From Citromicrobium sp. JLT1363 (GTDB taxonomy: Bacteria; Pseudomonadota; Alphaproteobacteria; Sphingomonadales; Sphingomonadaceae), in the NCBI RefSeq assembly GCF_000186705.1, contig NZ_AEUE01000006.1, positions 248,001 to 312,000 on the forward strand: a stretch of DNA of 64,000 bases, in the 5' to 3' direction. Position numbers and translations under genes: made by a program. This document shows, piece after piece, positions 54,624 to 63,698 of this stretch. The notes under the pieces are model-generated. The model was given only the letters and a program-made list of their open reading frames with translations, had not been told where the DNA came from and did not search any database. The first letter of the stretch is position 1, and the number at the start of each line of letters is the position of its first letter.

Positions 54624-56201
54624 TCACGCGGCCTCGCCCACGTCGGACTTCGCCTGCGATTCCTCGCAATCGACCGATCGCGCAGGCTCGGGCCTGCCGT
54701 ACAGGAAGCCCTGCGCGAAATCGCAGCCATAGTCGCGCACGCTTTGCGCGTTCGCCTCGGTCTCGACCCCCTCGACCGTCACCTTCAATCCCAGATGATG
54801 CGCCATGGAGGTGACCGCGCGAACAATGGTCTGGCTGTTCTCGTTGGTGTCGATGTTGGTGATGAACGACCGGTCGATCTTCAGCTTGTCGAACGCGAAC
54901 TCGCTGAGATGGCGCAGGGAGGAATATCCGGTCCCGAAGTCGTCCAGCGAAACAAGGATCCCCTGGTTCTTGAAGCTGGAGATGATCGCTCTCGCGGTTT
55001 CGACCTCGGAGACGAGCGCGCTCTCGGTGATCTCGATTTCGAGCCGTGCGGGCGGCAAGCCTGCCTGCTGGAGCGTCTGCAGGGTACGCTCGACCAGCCA
55101 CGGATCGGAGAATTGCAACGGGGAGAGGTTGATCGACAGGACGCAATCCCCCTCCCACGTGGTCGCCTCTTTTGCCGCCTTGGCGAGCAGGCGGAAATAG
55201 AGTTCGCCGATCATGCCGGACTCCTCGGCAATGGCGATGAATTCGTCCGGCTGCTTTACCCGGCCGTCGCGACCTTCCCACCGGGCGAGTGCCTCGTAAC
55301 CCAGCACCCTGCCCGTCGACAGTTCGATCAGCGGCTGGAAATAGGGTTCGATCTCGTCCGCGTCGATCGCCTCGCGCAGCTTGCGTTCGGTGCGCGCCCG
55401 CCGGGCGACGGCCTCGTCCATCCCCTTTTCGAAGAAGCAGAACGTCTGGTTGGGAGAGGACTTGGCGCGATACATCGCCGCATCCGCCTGCGTGATGATG
55501 CGGTCGGTCGCCAGGCCCGGCCGGTCCACCAGCGTGATGCCGACGCTTGCGCCCACCGTGGCACTCGCTTTCGCGGAGGGCAGATCGACGGGCTTGCCGA
55601 AGGCTTCGACAAGCTCTTCAACTCTCACCACGAGAGATTCGCTGGAGGAAAAGCCGGCCAGCAGAACCACGAATTCGTCTCCGCCCAGCCGCGCCACGAG
55701 ATCGCCCTTGCGCACGTGCGAACACAGGTTCTCGGCCGCTGCCAGCAGCACTTCGTCACCGGCCACGTGGCCGTACAGGTCGTTGATGGCCTTGAACCGG
55801 TCGAGGTCGATCATCGCCAGCGCGAAGGGCTCGGCATCGGCCTTCGCGATGGCTGTCTTGATCGCTTCGTAGGCCTTCCGGCGGTTGGGAAGGCCCGTTA
55901 GCGGGTCGTGAAAGGCAAGCGCGCTCGCCTCCTTCTCGGCCGCGACCCGGCGCCGGAACTCGCGCCGCAATTCGATCAGCCGCCGGACCGCGTAGATCGC
56001 GAAAGCGAACGGCATGATCATCATCACCGTGAGGATTTCGTCGAGTTCCCAGGACTCGTGCGTCGCGGAGAAGTGGACGATGTATTCGAAGCCCTCGACC
56101 GCGATGGATACCGCCAAAAGAAGGCTAAAAAAGCCGAAAATGCTCAGCGCCTCGACCCGGGCGGACCGGCTCAGGAAGGTCTTCTTATCGAGATCTTTCA
56201 T
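54624..56201 (-). CDS. Membrane GGDEF-EAL cyclic-di-GMP protein
   Basis: 525 residues: two membrane helices (about 18-44 and 56-78), a GGDEF domain and an EAL domain. GGDEF is intact (ARLGGDEFVVLL), with the inhibitory RxxD site RKGD five residues before it. EAL is also intact (GYEALARW, NLSPLQF, EITES, DDFGTGYSS, KIDRSFI, VEGVET, QGFLYGRP). It could therefore both make and break c-di-GMP. No sensory domain is apparent beyond the membrane part. It stands alone between tRNA-Leu and the IMPase gene. Confidence 0.94.
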   Translation of the reverse strand: MKDLDKKTFLSRSARVEALSIFGFFSLLLAVSIAVEGFEYIVHFSATHESWELDEILTVMMIMPFAFAIYAVRRLIELRREFRRRVAAEKEASALAFHDPLTGLPNRRKAYEAIKTAIAKADAEPFALAMIDLDRFKAINDLYGHVAGDEVLLAAAENLCSHVRKGDLVARLGGDEFVVLLAGFSSSESLVVRVEELVEAFGKPVDLPSAKASATVGASVGITLVDRPGLATDRIITQADAAMYRAKSSPNQTFCFFEKGMDEAVARRARTERKLREAIDADEIEPYFQPLIELSTGRVLGYEALARWEGRDGRVKQPDEFIAIAEESGMIGELYFRLLAKAAKEATTWEGDCVLSINLSPLQFSDPWLVERTLQTLQQAGLPPARLEIEITESALVSEVETARAIISSFKNQGILVSLDDFGTGYSSLRHLSEFAFDKLKIDRSFITNIDTNENSQTIVRAVTSMAHHLGLKVTVEGVETEANAQSVRDYGCDFAQGFLYGRPEPARSVDCEESQAKSDVGEAA

Positions 56202-56286
56202 AGCAAGTCTCTCTCCGACCGTCTGTTAGACCAGACGGGCGTTAAGATTATCTTGCTATGTTAGAGACTTATTTTACCCCACCCAC

Positions 56287-57105
56287 TCAGCGAAGCGAGG
56301 CGGCGACCACCTTGTGCATCTTGGAATGCAACGCGTCGTTGCCCGCCAGGACCTGCTCGTGAAGGACCGGCTGGCTGCGACCGCGATAATCGGTCACGAA
56401 ACCACCCGCCTCGCGCACCAGCAGGCACCCGGCCGCCGTATCCCACGGCTGCAGGTCGCTTTCCCAGAAGCCATCGAAGCGACCGGCGGCGAGCCACGCA
56501 AGGTCCAGCGAAGCCGCGCCGAACCGGCGGATGCCCGCGACTTCGGGGCCGAGCGCACCATAGATCCGGCTCCACTCGGCAAAGTCGCCGTGCCCCTGAA
56601 AGGGCATGCCCGTCGCAATCAGCGCATCGCTCAGGCGAGAGCGCGAGGATACGCGCAGGCGCGCATCCTGCAGCCAGGCGCCGCGCGTCTTCTCGGCCCA
56701 GAACGTCTCGTCGGTGACCGGCTGGTAGACCACGCCCGCGATGACATCGCCCCAGCCCGAACCGTCCAGCTTGCGCTCCTGCGCGGCGATGGAAATGGCG
56801 AAATGCGGGATGCCGTGCAGGAAGTTGCTCGTCCCGTCGAGCGGATCGACCACCCAGCGGTGGCTTTCATCCTCGCCTTTGATCTCGCCCGCTTCTTCCA
56901 GCAGGAAGCCCCAGCCCGGGCGGGCCTGAAGCAGATCGTCGTAGATCGATCGCTCCGCGCGCATGTCCGCCTTGCTGACGAAATCCGCCGGGCCCTTGCG
57001 GCTGACCTGCAAGTGCTCGATCTCGCCGAAATCGCGCCGCAGCTTGCCACCAGCGCGGCGTGCGGCGCGTTCCATCACGCGAATGAGGCCTGAAATCGCT
57101 GCCAT
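56287..57105 (-). CDS. suhB: Inositol monophosphatase family protein
   Basis: 272 residues of the lithium-sensitive phosphatase family. Metal-binding motifs are EEAGE, DPLDGTSNFLHGIPHF and the late WDTAAGCLLVREAGG. It may dephosphorylate inositol-1-phosphate or assist transcription antitermination, as E. coli SuhB does. The SuhB name rests on family likeness; HisN-type activity cannot be excluded. It starts 6 bp after the efp stop on the same strand. Confidence 0.88.
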   Translation of the reverse strand: MAAISGLIRVMERAARRAGGKLRRDFGEIEHLQVSRKGPADFVSKADMRAERSIYDDLLQARPGWGFLLEEAGEIKGEDESHRWVVDPLDGTSNFLHGIPHFAISIAAQERKLDGSGWGDVIAGVVYQPVTDETFWAEKTRGAWLQDARLRVSSRSRLSDALIATGMPFQGHGDFAEWSRIYGALGPEVAGIRRFGAASLDLAWLAAGRFDGFWESDLQPWDTAAGCLLVREAGGFVTDYRGRSQPVLHEQVLAGNDALHSKMHKVVAASLR

Positions 57106-57111
57106 GACGGG

Positions 57112-57675
57112 TCAGCCAGCCTTCCCGACATAGGATTGTTCGTACACATCGACGATGATGCGCGTGCCGCTTTCGATGTGCGGGGGAACCATGATCCGCA
57201 CGCCATTGTCGAGCACGGCGGGCTTGTAGCTGGAAGAGGCGGTCTGCCCCTTCACCACCGCGTCGGCTTCGACGATTTCCGCCTCGATCTGTTCGGGCAG
57301 CTGCACGGAAATCGGCTTTTCTTCCCACAGTTCCAGCGTCACCGTCATCCCGTCCTGCAGGAAGGGGCGCGCATCGCCGAGCAGGTCGCTGGGCAGGAAG
57401 ATCTGTTCGAAGGTGTCGGAATCCATGAACACCAGATGTTCGCCATCCTCGTACAGGAACTGGTAGTCCTTCGTGTCCAGCCGGACTTTCTCGACCGTGT
57501 CGGCGCTGCGGAAACGCACGTTGGTCTTGCGGCCATCCTGCAGGTTCTTCATCTCAACCTGCATGTAGGCCCCGCCCTTGCCCGGCTGGGTGTGCTGGAT
57601 CTTGGCGACCTTCCAGATGCCGCCTTCATATTCGATGATATTGCCGGGGCGGATATCGACGCCGCTGATCTTCAT
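57112..57675 (-). CDS. efp: Translation elongation factor P
   Basis: Relieves ribosome stalling at polyproline. 187 residues, three beta-barrel domains. [18 protein letters not shown] carries the modifiable lysine of domain I near residue 33, and the C-terminal [15 protein letters not shown] ends as in EF-P. The ATG at 57675 ([12 protein letters not shown]) is the conserved start; the frame upstream is not homologous. Modification enzymes (EpmAB, EarP) are not in the window. Confidence 0.96.
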   Translation of the reverse strand: MKISGVDIRPGNIIEYEGGIWKVAKIQHTQPGKGGAYMQVEMKNLQDGRKTNVRFRSADTVEKVRLDTKDYQFLYEDGEHLVFMDSDTFEQIFLPSDLLGDARPFLQDGMTVTLELWEEKPISVQLPEQIEAEIVEADAVVKGQTASSSYKPAVLDNGVRIMVPPHIESGTRIIVDVYEQSYVGKAG

Positions 57676-57804
57676 GGGGGTATAACCTTGGCTCTGAGCG
57701 AAATAATGGCTGCACGGGCGACACAAGCCAGCCGACGCAGCAAGGCGCGGGCCTTAGCCGAGCGCTCATGCTCAAGCAAGGTAAGGTGCGCTATAAGGAC
57801 CATC

Positions 57805-58221
57805 ATGAACAGCAGATTCGAAATGAACCCTTCCCGCCTCGCAAAACCGTTCAGGGCAATGGCCCTCACGGCCGCGATCGCGCTGCCTGCCGCCGCGCTG
57901 AGCGCCCAGGCGAACATGCCGCAGTCGGGCCGCATCGATACGCTGCCCATCGGGCAGTACGAATGCGCCCTGCCCGGCGATGCGAGCGGCCCCGCCTGGG
58001 AGCCCGTTCCCCAGCGCGATTTCACGATTCTCAACGGGTCGAGCTACGAAGCCAAGGGCGAACGCGGCATCTATCTGCTGCGCGGCAGCGAAGTGATCTT
58101 CACCGCCGGCCCGCTGAAGGGCAGGATGATGGAGCGCACGGGCCAGCGAATGCTGCGTGAAAAGGCCGCCGACGGCACGCTTGGCCGGATGCGGTGTGTT
58201 CTGGCAGGGCCCGTCAACTAG
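57805..58221 (+). CDS. Exported hypothetical protein
   Basis: 138 residues with a signal peptide (MNSRFEMNPSRLAKPFRAM, then a hydrophobic stretch ending SAQA). The mature part has two cysteines (YECALPG and RMRCVLAG) likely joined by a disulfide. AAGGA lies 5 bases before the ATG at 57805. No family recognised. It is divergent from efp, 129 bp away. Confidence 0.7.
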   Translation: MNSRFEMNPSRLAKPFRAMALTAAIALPAAALSAQANMPQSGRIDTLPIGQYECALPGDASGPAWEPVPQRDFTILNGSSYEAKGERGIYLLRGSEVIFTAGPLKGRMMERTGQRMLREKAADGTLGRMRCVLAGPVN

Positions 58222-58245
58222 GCTGAAAGGCGCGCCGGAGGCCCG

Positions 58246-59013
58246 TCACTCCGCCTCTTTGGCGAGGTAGGGATAGGGATTGATCGCGTTGGTCGGCTCC
58301 CACCACTGCGCGTCCTTGGTCGTGCGCATGATGGAAAAATGGAGATGCGGCGCATCGGGCGCGGCATTGCCGGTCGTGCCCACCGCACCCAGACGCTGGC
58401 CGCGGCGAACCTTCTGGCCTTCCTTCAGGCCCGGCGCATACTTGTCCAGGTGGGCGTAATAGAAGATCGTCTGCTTGTCGGTCGAGCGGATGTAGAGCGA
58501 ATTGCCGCCTGTTTCGGACTGGTAGATGCGCTCTATCGTGCCCGGAGCCGCCGCGATGACGCTGGTTCCCTTGGGGGCCATGATGTCGATCGCCTCGTGC
58601 AGACGCGCGCCGCCGTCACGCTCGGCAAGGAAACTGTCGGACAGGTCGTCGGGCCGCACGTTCAGCACCGGGATCACCAGCTGCCCCAGATCGCTTGAGC
58701 GGGGCCGCGTCGCGCTGGCACGGTCGGGAGAGATCACGTTGCGCTCCCGCTCCGCGAGCGAGGCCTGCGGACGGGTTTCCTCACCCTCGTCCTCGGCGGC
58801 AACCGTTTCCCGGGTCAGCGGCGGGTTTGCGGAGGAAGCCGCCTCGCCCGGGCGAGTCTTCTCGATCTGGCTGTCGGAGTCGGACATTTCGATCAGGCTT
58901 CCGCCCGCAACGATCCACACCATCGAGGTGATGGTGGCGGTCACGATGATCGTCAGGATGCGGTCTACGGCGCCCATGGCCTTGCGTTTAGCAGATTTCA
59001 GCGCCTCAAACAT
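58246..59013 (-). CDS. M23 family metallopeptidase (membrane-anchored)
   Basis: 255 residues with one N-terminal membrane helix (about 21-43), a disordered charged linker and a C-terminal LytM/M23 domain. The zinc motif HEAIDIMAPKGTSV (HxxxD) and the HLHFS (HxH) end are intact, so it is probably an active peptidoglycan hydrolase. AGGGG lies 7 bases before the ATG at 59013. It follows the thiE stop by one base, suggesting coupled expression. Confidence 0.9.
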   Translation of the reverse strand: MFEALKSAKRKAMGAVDRILTIIVTATITSMVWIVAGGSLIEMSDSDSQIEKTRPGEAASSANPPLTRETVAAEDEGEETRPQASLAERERNVISPDRASATRPRSSDLGQLVIPVLNVRPDDLSDSFLAERDGGARLHEAIDIMAPKGTSVIAAAPGTIERIYQSETGGNSLYIRSTDKQTIFYYAHLDKYAPGLKEGQKVRRGQRLGAVGTTGNAAPDAPHLHFSIMRTTKDAQWWEPTNAINPYPYLAKEAE

Positions 59014-59014
59014 C

Positions 59015-59671
59015 CTATTGCCCCTCAAGCACCTTTACGAAGGCCTGAACGGCTGCCGTCTCGTCCCCGTTCCACACCGCTCCGGAAACCGCGAGAAAGT
59101 CTGCCCCGGCCTCGATCAGGGGCCCGCAGTTTTCAGGGCTGATCCCGCCGATGGCGACGCAGGGAAGCTCGAATATCTGCGTCCACCATTCGATGATCTC
59201 GGGCGCCGGACGCTCGGCATCGCTCTTGTCCTTCGTGGTGCTGGGGAAGAACGCGCCGAAGGCGACGTAATCTGCCCCCGCCTCGCCCGCTTCCATCGCG
59301 AAGTGGCGCGATGCGTGGCAGGTCACGCCGATCTGCGCCTGCATGCCCAGCGCGTCGCGCGCTTCCGCCACGGTGCCGTCGTCCTGCCCCAGATGCACGC
59401 CATCCGCCTTCAGCCGCTTGGCCAGCGCAATATCGTCGTTGACGATGAAGGCGACGTCACGCTCGGCACAGATATCGCGCAAAGGCTCTGCCAGGGCAGC
59501 CGCCTCGTGCTGGTCGAAGCCCTTCACCCGAAACTGGAACGCGGTGACATGCCCCTCCCCCGCATCGATCGCGCGGGCGAGCCGGGCCGGGAAATCGCCG
59601 CCTACGTCGAGCGGGGAGATGAGGTAAAGCTGGGTGGGAACGCGCGGGATCGCGCCATTGGTATCGGACAT
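59015..59671 (-). CDS. thiE: Thiamine phosphate synthase
   Basis: Joins the thiazole and pyrimidine phosphates to thiamine phosphate. 218 residues of ThiE type: FQFRVKGFD, FIVNDDIALAKRLKADGVHLGQDD, IGVTCHA and CVAIGGISPENCGPLIEAGADFLAVS. The ATG at 59671 is chosen over an open upstream frame. No thi-box (TPP riboswitch) pattern was seen upstream. The short degenerate forms called TenI share the fold, but the diphosphate-binding residues look intact here. Confidence 0.9.
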   Translation of the reverse strand: MSDTNGAIPRVPTQLYLISPLDVGGDFPARLARAIDAGEGHVTAFQFRVKGFDQHEAAALAEPLRDICAERDVAFIVNDDIALAKRLKADGVHLGQDDGTVAEARDALGMQAQIGVTCHASRHFAMEAGEAGADYVAFGAFFPSTTKDKSDAERPAPEIIEWWTQIFELPCVAIGGISPENCGPLIEAGADFLAVSGAVWNGDETAAVQAFVKVLEGQ

Positions 59672-59751
59672 GGTGGTGTGGCCTAGCGATGGTTGGGCAG
59701 TTCGTCGATATTCAGGCGCAAGCAAGCCGGAAAGGCGCTACTGCAAACGCC

Positions 59752-60147
59752 ATGAAACACGCCCTGCTCCTCGCCGCCATCCTGCCGCTATCGGCCTGCG
59801 CCATCGTGCCCAATTCGCCGATCGTCGATTCCCAGCACGAGGTTGCGCAGCAGGGATCGCTGGTTGGCCTGCTTCGGCCCGTGCAACTGGGCCGCGTGGT
59901 GGTGACGCCGATGCGCGTGACCGAGGACAGCCGCTGCCCGCAGAACGTGCAGTGCGTCCACGCCGGGCGCGTGGTGGTGGAAACGCGGATCGACGGGCCG
60001 GGCTGGCGGCAGACGCAGCCGCTTGTGCTGGGCGAGCCGCATTCGGTGCGTGATGTGCGCGTGACGCTGGTCGAGGTGCAGCCGGCGATGCGGGTCGATC
60101 CCCGCATCACCTCTGCGCAATACCGCTTCCGCTTCAGCCCGGACTGA
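59752..60147 (+). CDS. Putative lipoprotein
   Basis: 131 residues with a lipoprotein signal peptide ending LPLSAC, so the mature protein would start at a lipidated cysteine. The rest is beta-rich, with two further cysteines (SRCPQNVQCVHAG). RCPQNVQC looks like the conserved region of small DUF-type lipoproteins, but I cannot name the family. Start ATG 59752 with no strong ribosome site. Convergent with fda, 2 bp apart. Confidence 0.72.
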   Translation: MKHALLLAAILPLSACAIVPNSPIVDSQHEVAQQGSLVGLLRPVQLGRVVVTPMRVTEDSRCPQNVQCVHAGRVVVETRIDGPGWRQTQPLVLGEPHSVRDVRVTLVEVQPAMRVDPRITSAQYRFRFSPD

Positions 60148-60149
60148 TC

Positions 60150-61043
60150 TCAGCCCGCAACGCTGGCGGCGTGGATTTCGTCGATCGCGCTTTCCAGCGC
60201 ATTGTTGAACTTCTCGTCGTCCATGTGCGCGCGCAGCTCTTCCAGCAGCGCGCGGCTGAAGCTGGCAATCATGCCGGTGTTCTTCGCCAGTTCGCGGCAC
60301 GCCTCGTCCCGGCCATAGCCGCCCGACAGCGCGACGACGCGCAGCACCTTGGGATGCTCGACCAGCGGCAGGTAGAGGTTCGGCTCGCTCGGGATGGTCA
60401 GCTTCAGCATCACCTGCTGGCCTTCGGGCACCCGCTCCAGCTGTTCCTGGAACGCGGCCAGCAGATGCGCCTCCGCCTCGCCGCGTGTTTCTGACTTGAG
60501 GCTCACTTCGGGTTCGAGGATCGGCACCAGCCCGTGGCTGAGGATCTGCAGGCCGAAATCCATCTGCTGGCGGACGGCGTCGGCGATGCCCTGCTGGTTC
60601 GCCTCATGGACCACCGAGCGCATCTTGGTGCCGAACACGCCCAGTTCCTTGGCGCGGGCGCACTGCTCGGCAAGCTGCGGCATGTCCTTCATCAGCTGCA
60701 CGCCATTGGCTTCGTCGTGCATGCCCTTGTCCACCTTCAGGAAGGGAACGATGCCCTTGCCTGCCAGCCGCTCGGGGATCGGCATGCCTTCGGGGTTGCA
60801 GCCTTCCATGGTCTTTTCGAACAGGATCGCGCCAACCACCTTGTCGCCGGTAAAGGCGGGGCTTTCCACGATGCGGCAGCGCATCTCGTGGATCTTGGCG
60901 AACATCTCGTCCTCGCCGGAATATTCGTCTTCGCCGACGCCGTAGCCTGCCAGAGCCTTGGGCGTGGAGCCGCCCGACTGGTCCAGCGCCGCGATAAAAC
61001 CGTTACCTTCGGCGATCTTCGCCTTCATCTGTTCGAAGTTCAT
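60150..61043 (-). CDS. fda: Fructose-bisphosphate aldolase, class I
   Basis: Cleaves fructose-1,6-bisphosphate using a Schiff-base lysine. 297 residues of the short bacterial class I type. FIAALDQSGGSTPKAL, GAILFEKTMEG, GIVPFLKVDKGMH, HGLVPILEPEVSLKSETR and VVALSGGYGRDEACR are conserved. The ATG at 61043 begins MNFEQMKAKI. The gene is in the same general area as pgk and gap, other glycolytic genes, all on the minus strand. Confidence 0.95.
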   Translation of the reverse strand: MNFEQMKAKIAEGNGFIAALDQSGGSTPKALAGYGVGEDEYSGEDEMFAKIHEMRCRIVESPAFTGDKVVGAILFEKTMEGCNPEGMPIPERLAGKGIVPFLKVDKGMHDEANGVQLMKDMPQLAEQCARAKELGVFGTKMRSVVHEANQQGIADAVRQQMDFGLQILSHGLVPILEPEVSLKSETRGEAEAHLLAAFQEQLERVPEGQQVMLKLTIPSEPNLYLPLVEHPKVLRVVALSGGYGRDEACRELAKNTGMIASFSRALLEELRAHMDDEKFNNALESAIDEIHAASVAG

Positions 61044-61129
61044 GGGACCTTTCGCCTCTCTGGGTTCGTTCGATTCCCGGCGGCTTAGCCAGCGCCGCCC
61101 GCACTCGCAAGACACGCAAGGGAGTAAGC

Positions 61130-61888
61130 ATGCTGGACGAAACGCAGGATCGGCTTTGCGCCGGGAACACGACCGACTTCAGCGACCTGAAGGCGATGAT
61201 CGTCAATTGTACGCTGAAGCGCGGCGACGAGCCGAGCCATACCGACACGCTGCTGGACCAGGTGGCAACGATCTTCGAGAAGGTCGGCGTGACGGTGGAC
61301 CGGATGCGCGCGGTGAACCACGATATTGCGCCGGGCGTCTATCCCGACATGACCGAACACGGCGCGGACCACGACGAATGGCCGCAGATCTGGCCGCGCG
61401 TGAAAGCTGCCGACATCCTCGTCATCGGAACGCCGATCTGGCTGGGCGAGAAAAGCTCGATCGCGCAGGGCCTGATTGAGAAGCTCTATGCCCATTCGGG
61501 TCAGACCAACGACAAGGGCCAGTACGTCTTCTACGGCAAGGTCGGCGGCTGTATCGTCACCGGCAACGAGGACGGGATCAAGCATGTCGCTGCAGGCGTG
61601 CTCTACGCCATGAGCCATGTCGGCTACACCATCCCGCCGCAGGCCGATGCGGGCTGGATCGGCGAGGCAGGCCCCGGCCCCAGCTACGGCGACGAGCGCG
61701 AGGATGGCAGCCGCGCCGGCTTCGACAACAGCTTCACCCGCCAGAACACCACCTTCGCCACCTGGAACATGCTGCACATGGCGCGCATGCTGAAGGATGC
61801 AGGCGGCCTGCCCGCCTATGGCAATTCGCAGGAGCTGTGGAGCGACGGGATGCGTTTCGGCAGCCCCGATCCGCAGCACCGCAGCTGA
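61130..61888 (+). CDS. Flavodoxin-fold NAD(P)H-dependent oxidoreductase
   Basis: 252 residues. AMIVNCTLKRGDEPSHTDTLLDQV is the FMN-phosphate loop, ILVIGTPIWLGEKSSIAQGLIEKLYA the flavin-contact part. Related to NAD(P)H:FMN reductases of the WrbA/azoreductase superfamily. The substrate is unknown. AAGGGAG lies 5 bases before the ATG at 61130. It is divergent from fda by 86 bp. Confidence 0.86.
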   Translation: MLDETQDRLCAGNTTDFSDLKAMIVNCTLKRGDEPSHTDTLLDQVATIFEKVGVTVDRMRAVNHDIAPGVYPDMTEHGADHDEWPQIWPRVKAADILVIGTPIWLGEKSSIAQGLIEKLYAHSGQTNDKGQYVFYGKVGGCIVTGNEDGIKHVAAGVLYAMSHVGYTIPPQADAGWIGEAGPGPSYGDEREDGSRAGFDNSFTRQNTTFATWNMLHMARMLKDAGGLPAYGNSQELWSDGMRFGSPDPQHRS

Positions 61889-61897
61889 GGCTGAGGC

Positions 61898-62362
61898 TCA
61901 GCGCTCCCCGCGCACCTTGCGGATGATACCGTCGAAGCGCAGCACCGGCTGTCCGTCGGCCTTGACGATCCCGGCGACGAAGATCGTCTTGCCCCCGGCG
62001 CGCACGACCTCGCCCGTCGCCTCGACCAGCTGGCCGACGCGCACCGGATCGAGGAAATCGCCGGTCAGCGTCAGCGTCACGCCATGGCTGTCGCCCAGCG
62101 CATCGCGCGCGATGGTGAAGATGGCCGAATCGGCGAAGGTCATCAGGCAGCCGCCATGCATGAAGCCAGCGCCGTTCATGTGGCGCTGTTCGGCGCGAAA
62201 GGCGGCGATCATCGAGCCGTCATCGGCCCGCTTTTCGTAGAACGGCCCCGCGCGCTGCTCGAAAGCATCGGACTGCCACACCTGCCAGCCCGCGAATTCG
62301 CCCTCGGTCACATCGACGAGGCCCGTGCCGCTCGTCTCGCCTACGCCCTGGTTCTCGCTCAT
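61898..62362 (-). CDS. PaaI-type hotdog-fold thioesterase
   Basis: 154 residues of the hotdog acyl-CoA thioesterase family. HMNGAGFMHGGCLMTFADSA carries the active-site His-Gly-Gly and the catalytic acid. FDGIIRKVR ends the fold. It probably removes CoA from aromatic or medium-chain acyl groups. The ATG at 62362 is 4 bp beyond the pgk stop, so it is likely in the same transcript as gap and pgk. Confidence 0.9.
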   Translation of the reverse strand: MSENQGVGETSGTGLVDVTEGEFAGWQVWQSDAFEQRAGPFYEKRADDGSMIAAFRAEQRHMNGAGFMHGGCLMTFADSAIFTIARDALGDSHGVTLTLTGDFLDPVRVGQLVEATGEVVRAGGKTIFVAGIVKADGQPVLRFDGIIRKVRGER

Positions 62363-62366
62363 GGGA

Positions 62367-63581
62367 TCAGGCCTGCGACTTTGTCTTGAGGGCATCGACG
62401 CCGGGCAGAGGCTTGCCCTCCATCCATTCGAGGAACGCGCCCCCCGCGGTCGAAACATAGGTAAAGTCGTCCGCGACACCCGCCAGATTGAGCGCGGCGA
62501 CCGTATCGCCGCCGCCCGCGATGGAGACGAGCGAGCCTTCCTTGGTCAGCGCCGCCGCCGTGCGCGCGAGGGTGACGGTCGCCTGATCGAAGGGCGGCGT
62601 TTCGAACGCACCCAGCGGCCCGTTCCAGATCAGCGTGCGGCATGTCTTGAGAACGTCGGCCAGCGCCTCGGTCGCCTGCGCGCCGATATCGAGGATCATC
62701 TCGTCCTCGGCCACCTCGTGAACATTGCTAGTCCGCAGGCTCGCGGGGTTAGCGGCGAATTCCCTGGCCACAACCACGTCGTAAGGCAGATGCACGGTGC
62801 AGCCGGCATGGTCCGCCGCGTCCATGATAGCGTTCGCCTTGTCGACCAGATCGTGCTCAGCCAGGCTCTTGCCCACCGAAGCCCCTCGCGCGGCGAGGAA
62901 GGTATTGGCCATCCCGCCGCCGATGATGAGGTGCTGCACCTTGCCGACGAGGTTTTCCAGCACGTCCAGCTTGGTCGAAACCTTCGCCCCGCCCACGACA
63001 GCCGCCACAGGCGTTTCCGGGTTGCCGAGCGCCGCGTCGAGCGCCTTCAGCTCTGCCTCCATCGAGCGTCCGGCGTAGGAGGGCAGCAGGTGCGCCAGCC
63101 CCTCGGTGCTGGCATGCGCGCGGTGTGCGGCGGAGAACGCGTCGTTCACGTAGATATCGCCATGCGCGGCGATGGCCCTGGCAAAATCGGGGTCGTTGCC
63201 TTCCTCGCCCGGCCAGAAACGCGTATTCTCCAGCAGGCCGATATCGCCATCACGCAGGATGCCGAGCGATTGTTCGACGATCGGGCCGCTGATCTCGGGC
63301 ACGAACATCACTTCCTTGTCCAGCACCCGCTCGACATCGCCCTGCACGTAGGATGTGCTCATGGTCGAATTGCGCTGCCCCTTGGGCCGCCCGAAATGGG
63401 CCAGCAGCAGCACTTTCGCGCCCTTCCCACTCAGTTCGAGGATGGTCGGCTTCGCCGCTTCCACACGCGTTACGTCGGTGGCGGAGCCATCCTTCATCGG
63501 CAGGTTGAGATCGACGCGCACCAGCGCGACCTTGCCGGAAAGATCGGCAGGCAGATCGTCGAGGGTCTTGAAATTCGCCAC
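62367..63581 (-). CDS. pgk: Phosphoglycerate kinase
   Basis: Makes ATP from 1,3-bisphosphoglycerate. 404 residues. [78 protein letters not shown] and [12 protein letters not shown] are all present. Start GTG at 63581, with GGAA 7 bases upstream. gap lies upstream on the same strand behind a palindromic repeat. Confidence 0.96.
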   Translation of the reverse strand: MANFKTLDDLPADLSGKVALVRVDLNLPMKDGSATDVTRVEAAKPTILELSGKGAKVLLLAHFGRPKGQRNSTMSTSYVQGDVERVLDKEVMFVPEISGPIVEQSLGILRDGDIGLLENTRFWPGEEGNDPDFARAIAAHGDIYVNDAFSAAHRAHASTEGLAHLLPSYAGRSMEAELKALDAALGNPETPVAAVVGGAKVSTKLDVLENLVGKVQHLIIGGGMANTFLAARGASVGKSLAEHDLVDKANAIMDAADHAGCTVHLPYDVVVAREFAANPASLRTSNVHEVAEDEMILDIGAQATEALADVLKTCRTLIWNGPLGAFETPPFDQATVTLARTAAALTKEGSLVSIAGGGDTVAALNLAGVADDFTYVSTAGGAFLEWMEGKPLPGVDALKTKSQA

Positions 63582-63590
63582 AGCGCTGTT

Positions 63591-63679
63591 CCGTTCGTGG
63601 TGAGCCTGTCGAACCGCGAATTGCGGCGGTGTTTAAGGGTTGGGACCGTCCGCCCTTCGACAGGCTCAGGACGAACGGT
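63591..63679. repeat. REP-like inverted repeat between gap and pgk
   Basis: Arms of 23 bp, 63591-63613 and 63657-63679, are complementary with two mismatches. They carry the core GAGCCTGTCGAA and its reverse, a motif seen widely in sphingomonad intergenic regions. The 43-bp centre has no feature I can name. As RNA it would form a long hairpin in the gap-pgk message. Confidence 0.85.
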
Positions 63680-63698
63680 CATCAACGTAGTGAGCGCC

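Noticed and set aside
59672-59751. TPP riboswitch ahead of thiE
   Set aside because: No thi-box core was found in the short upstream region.
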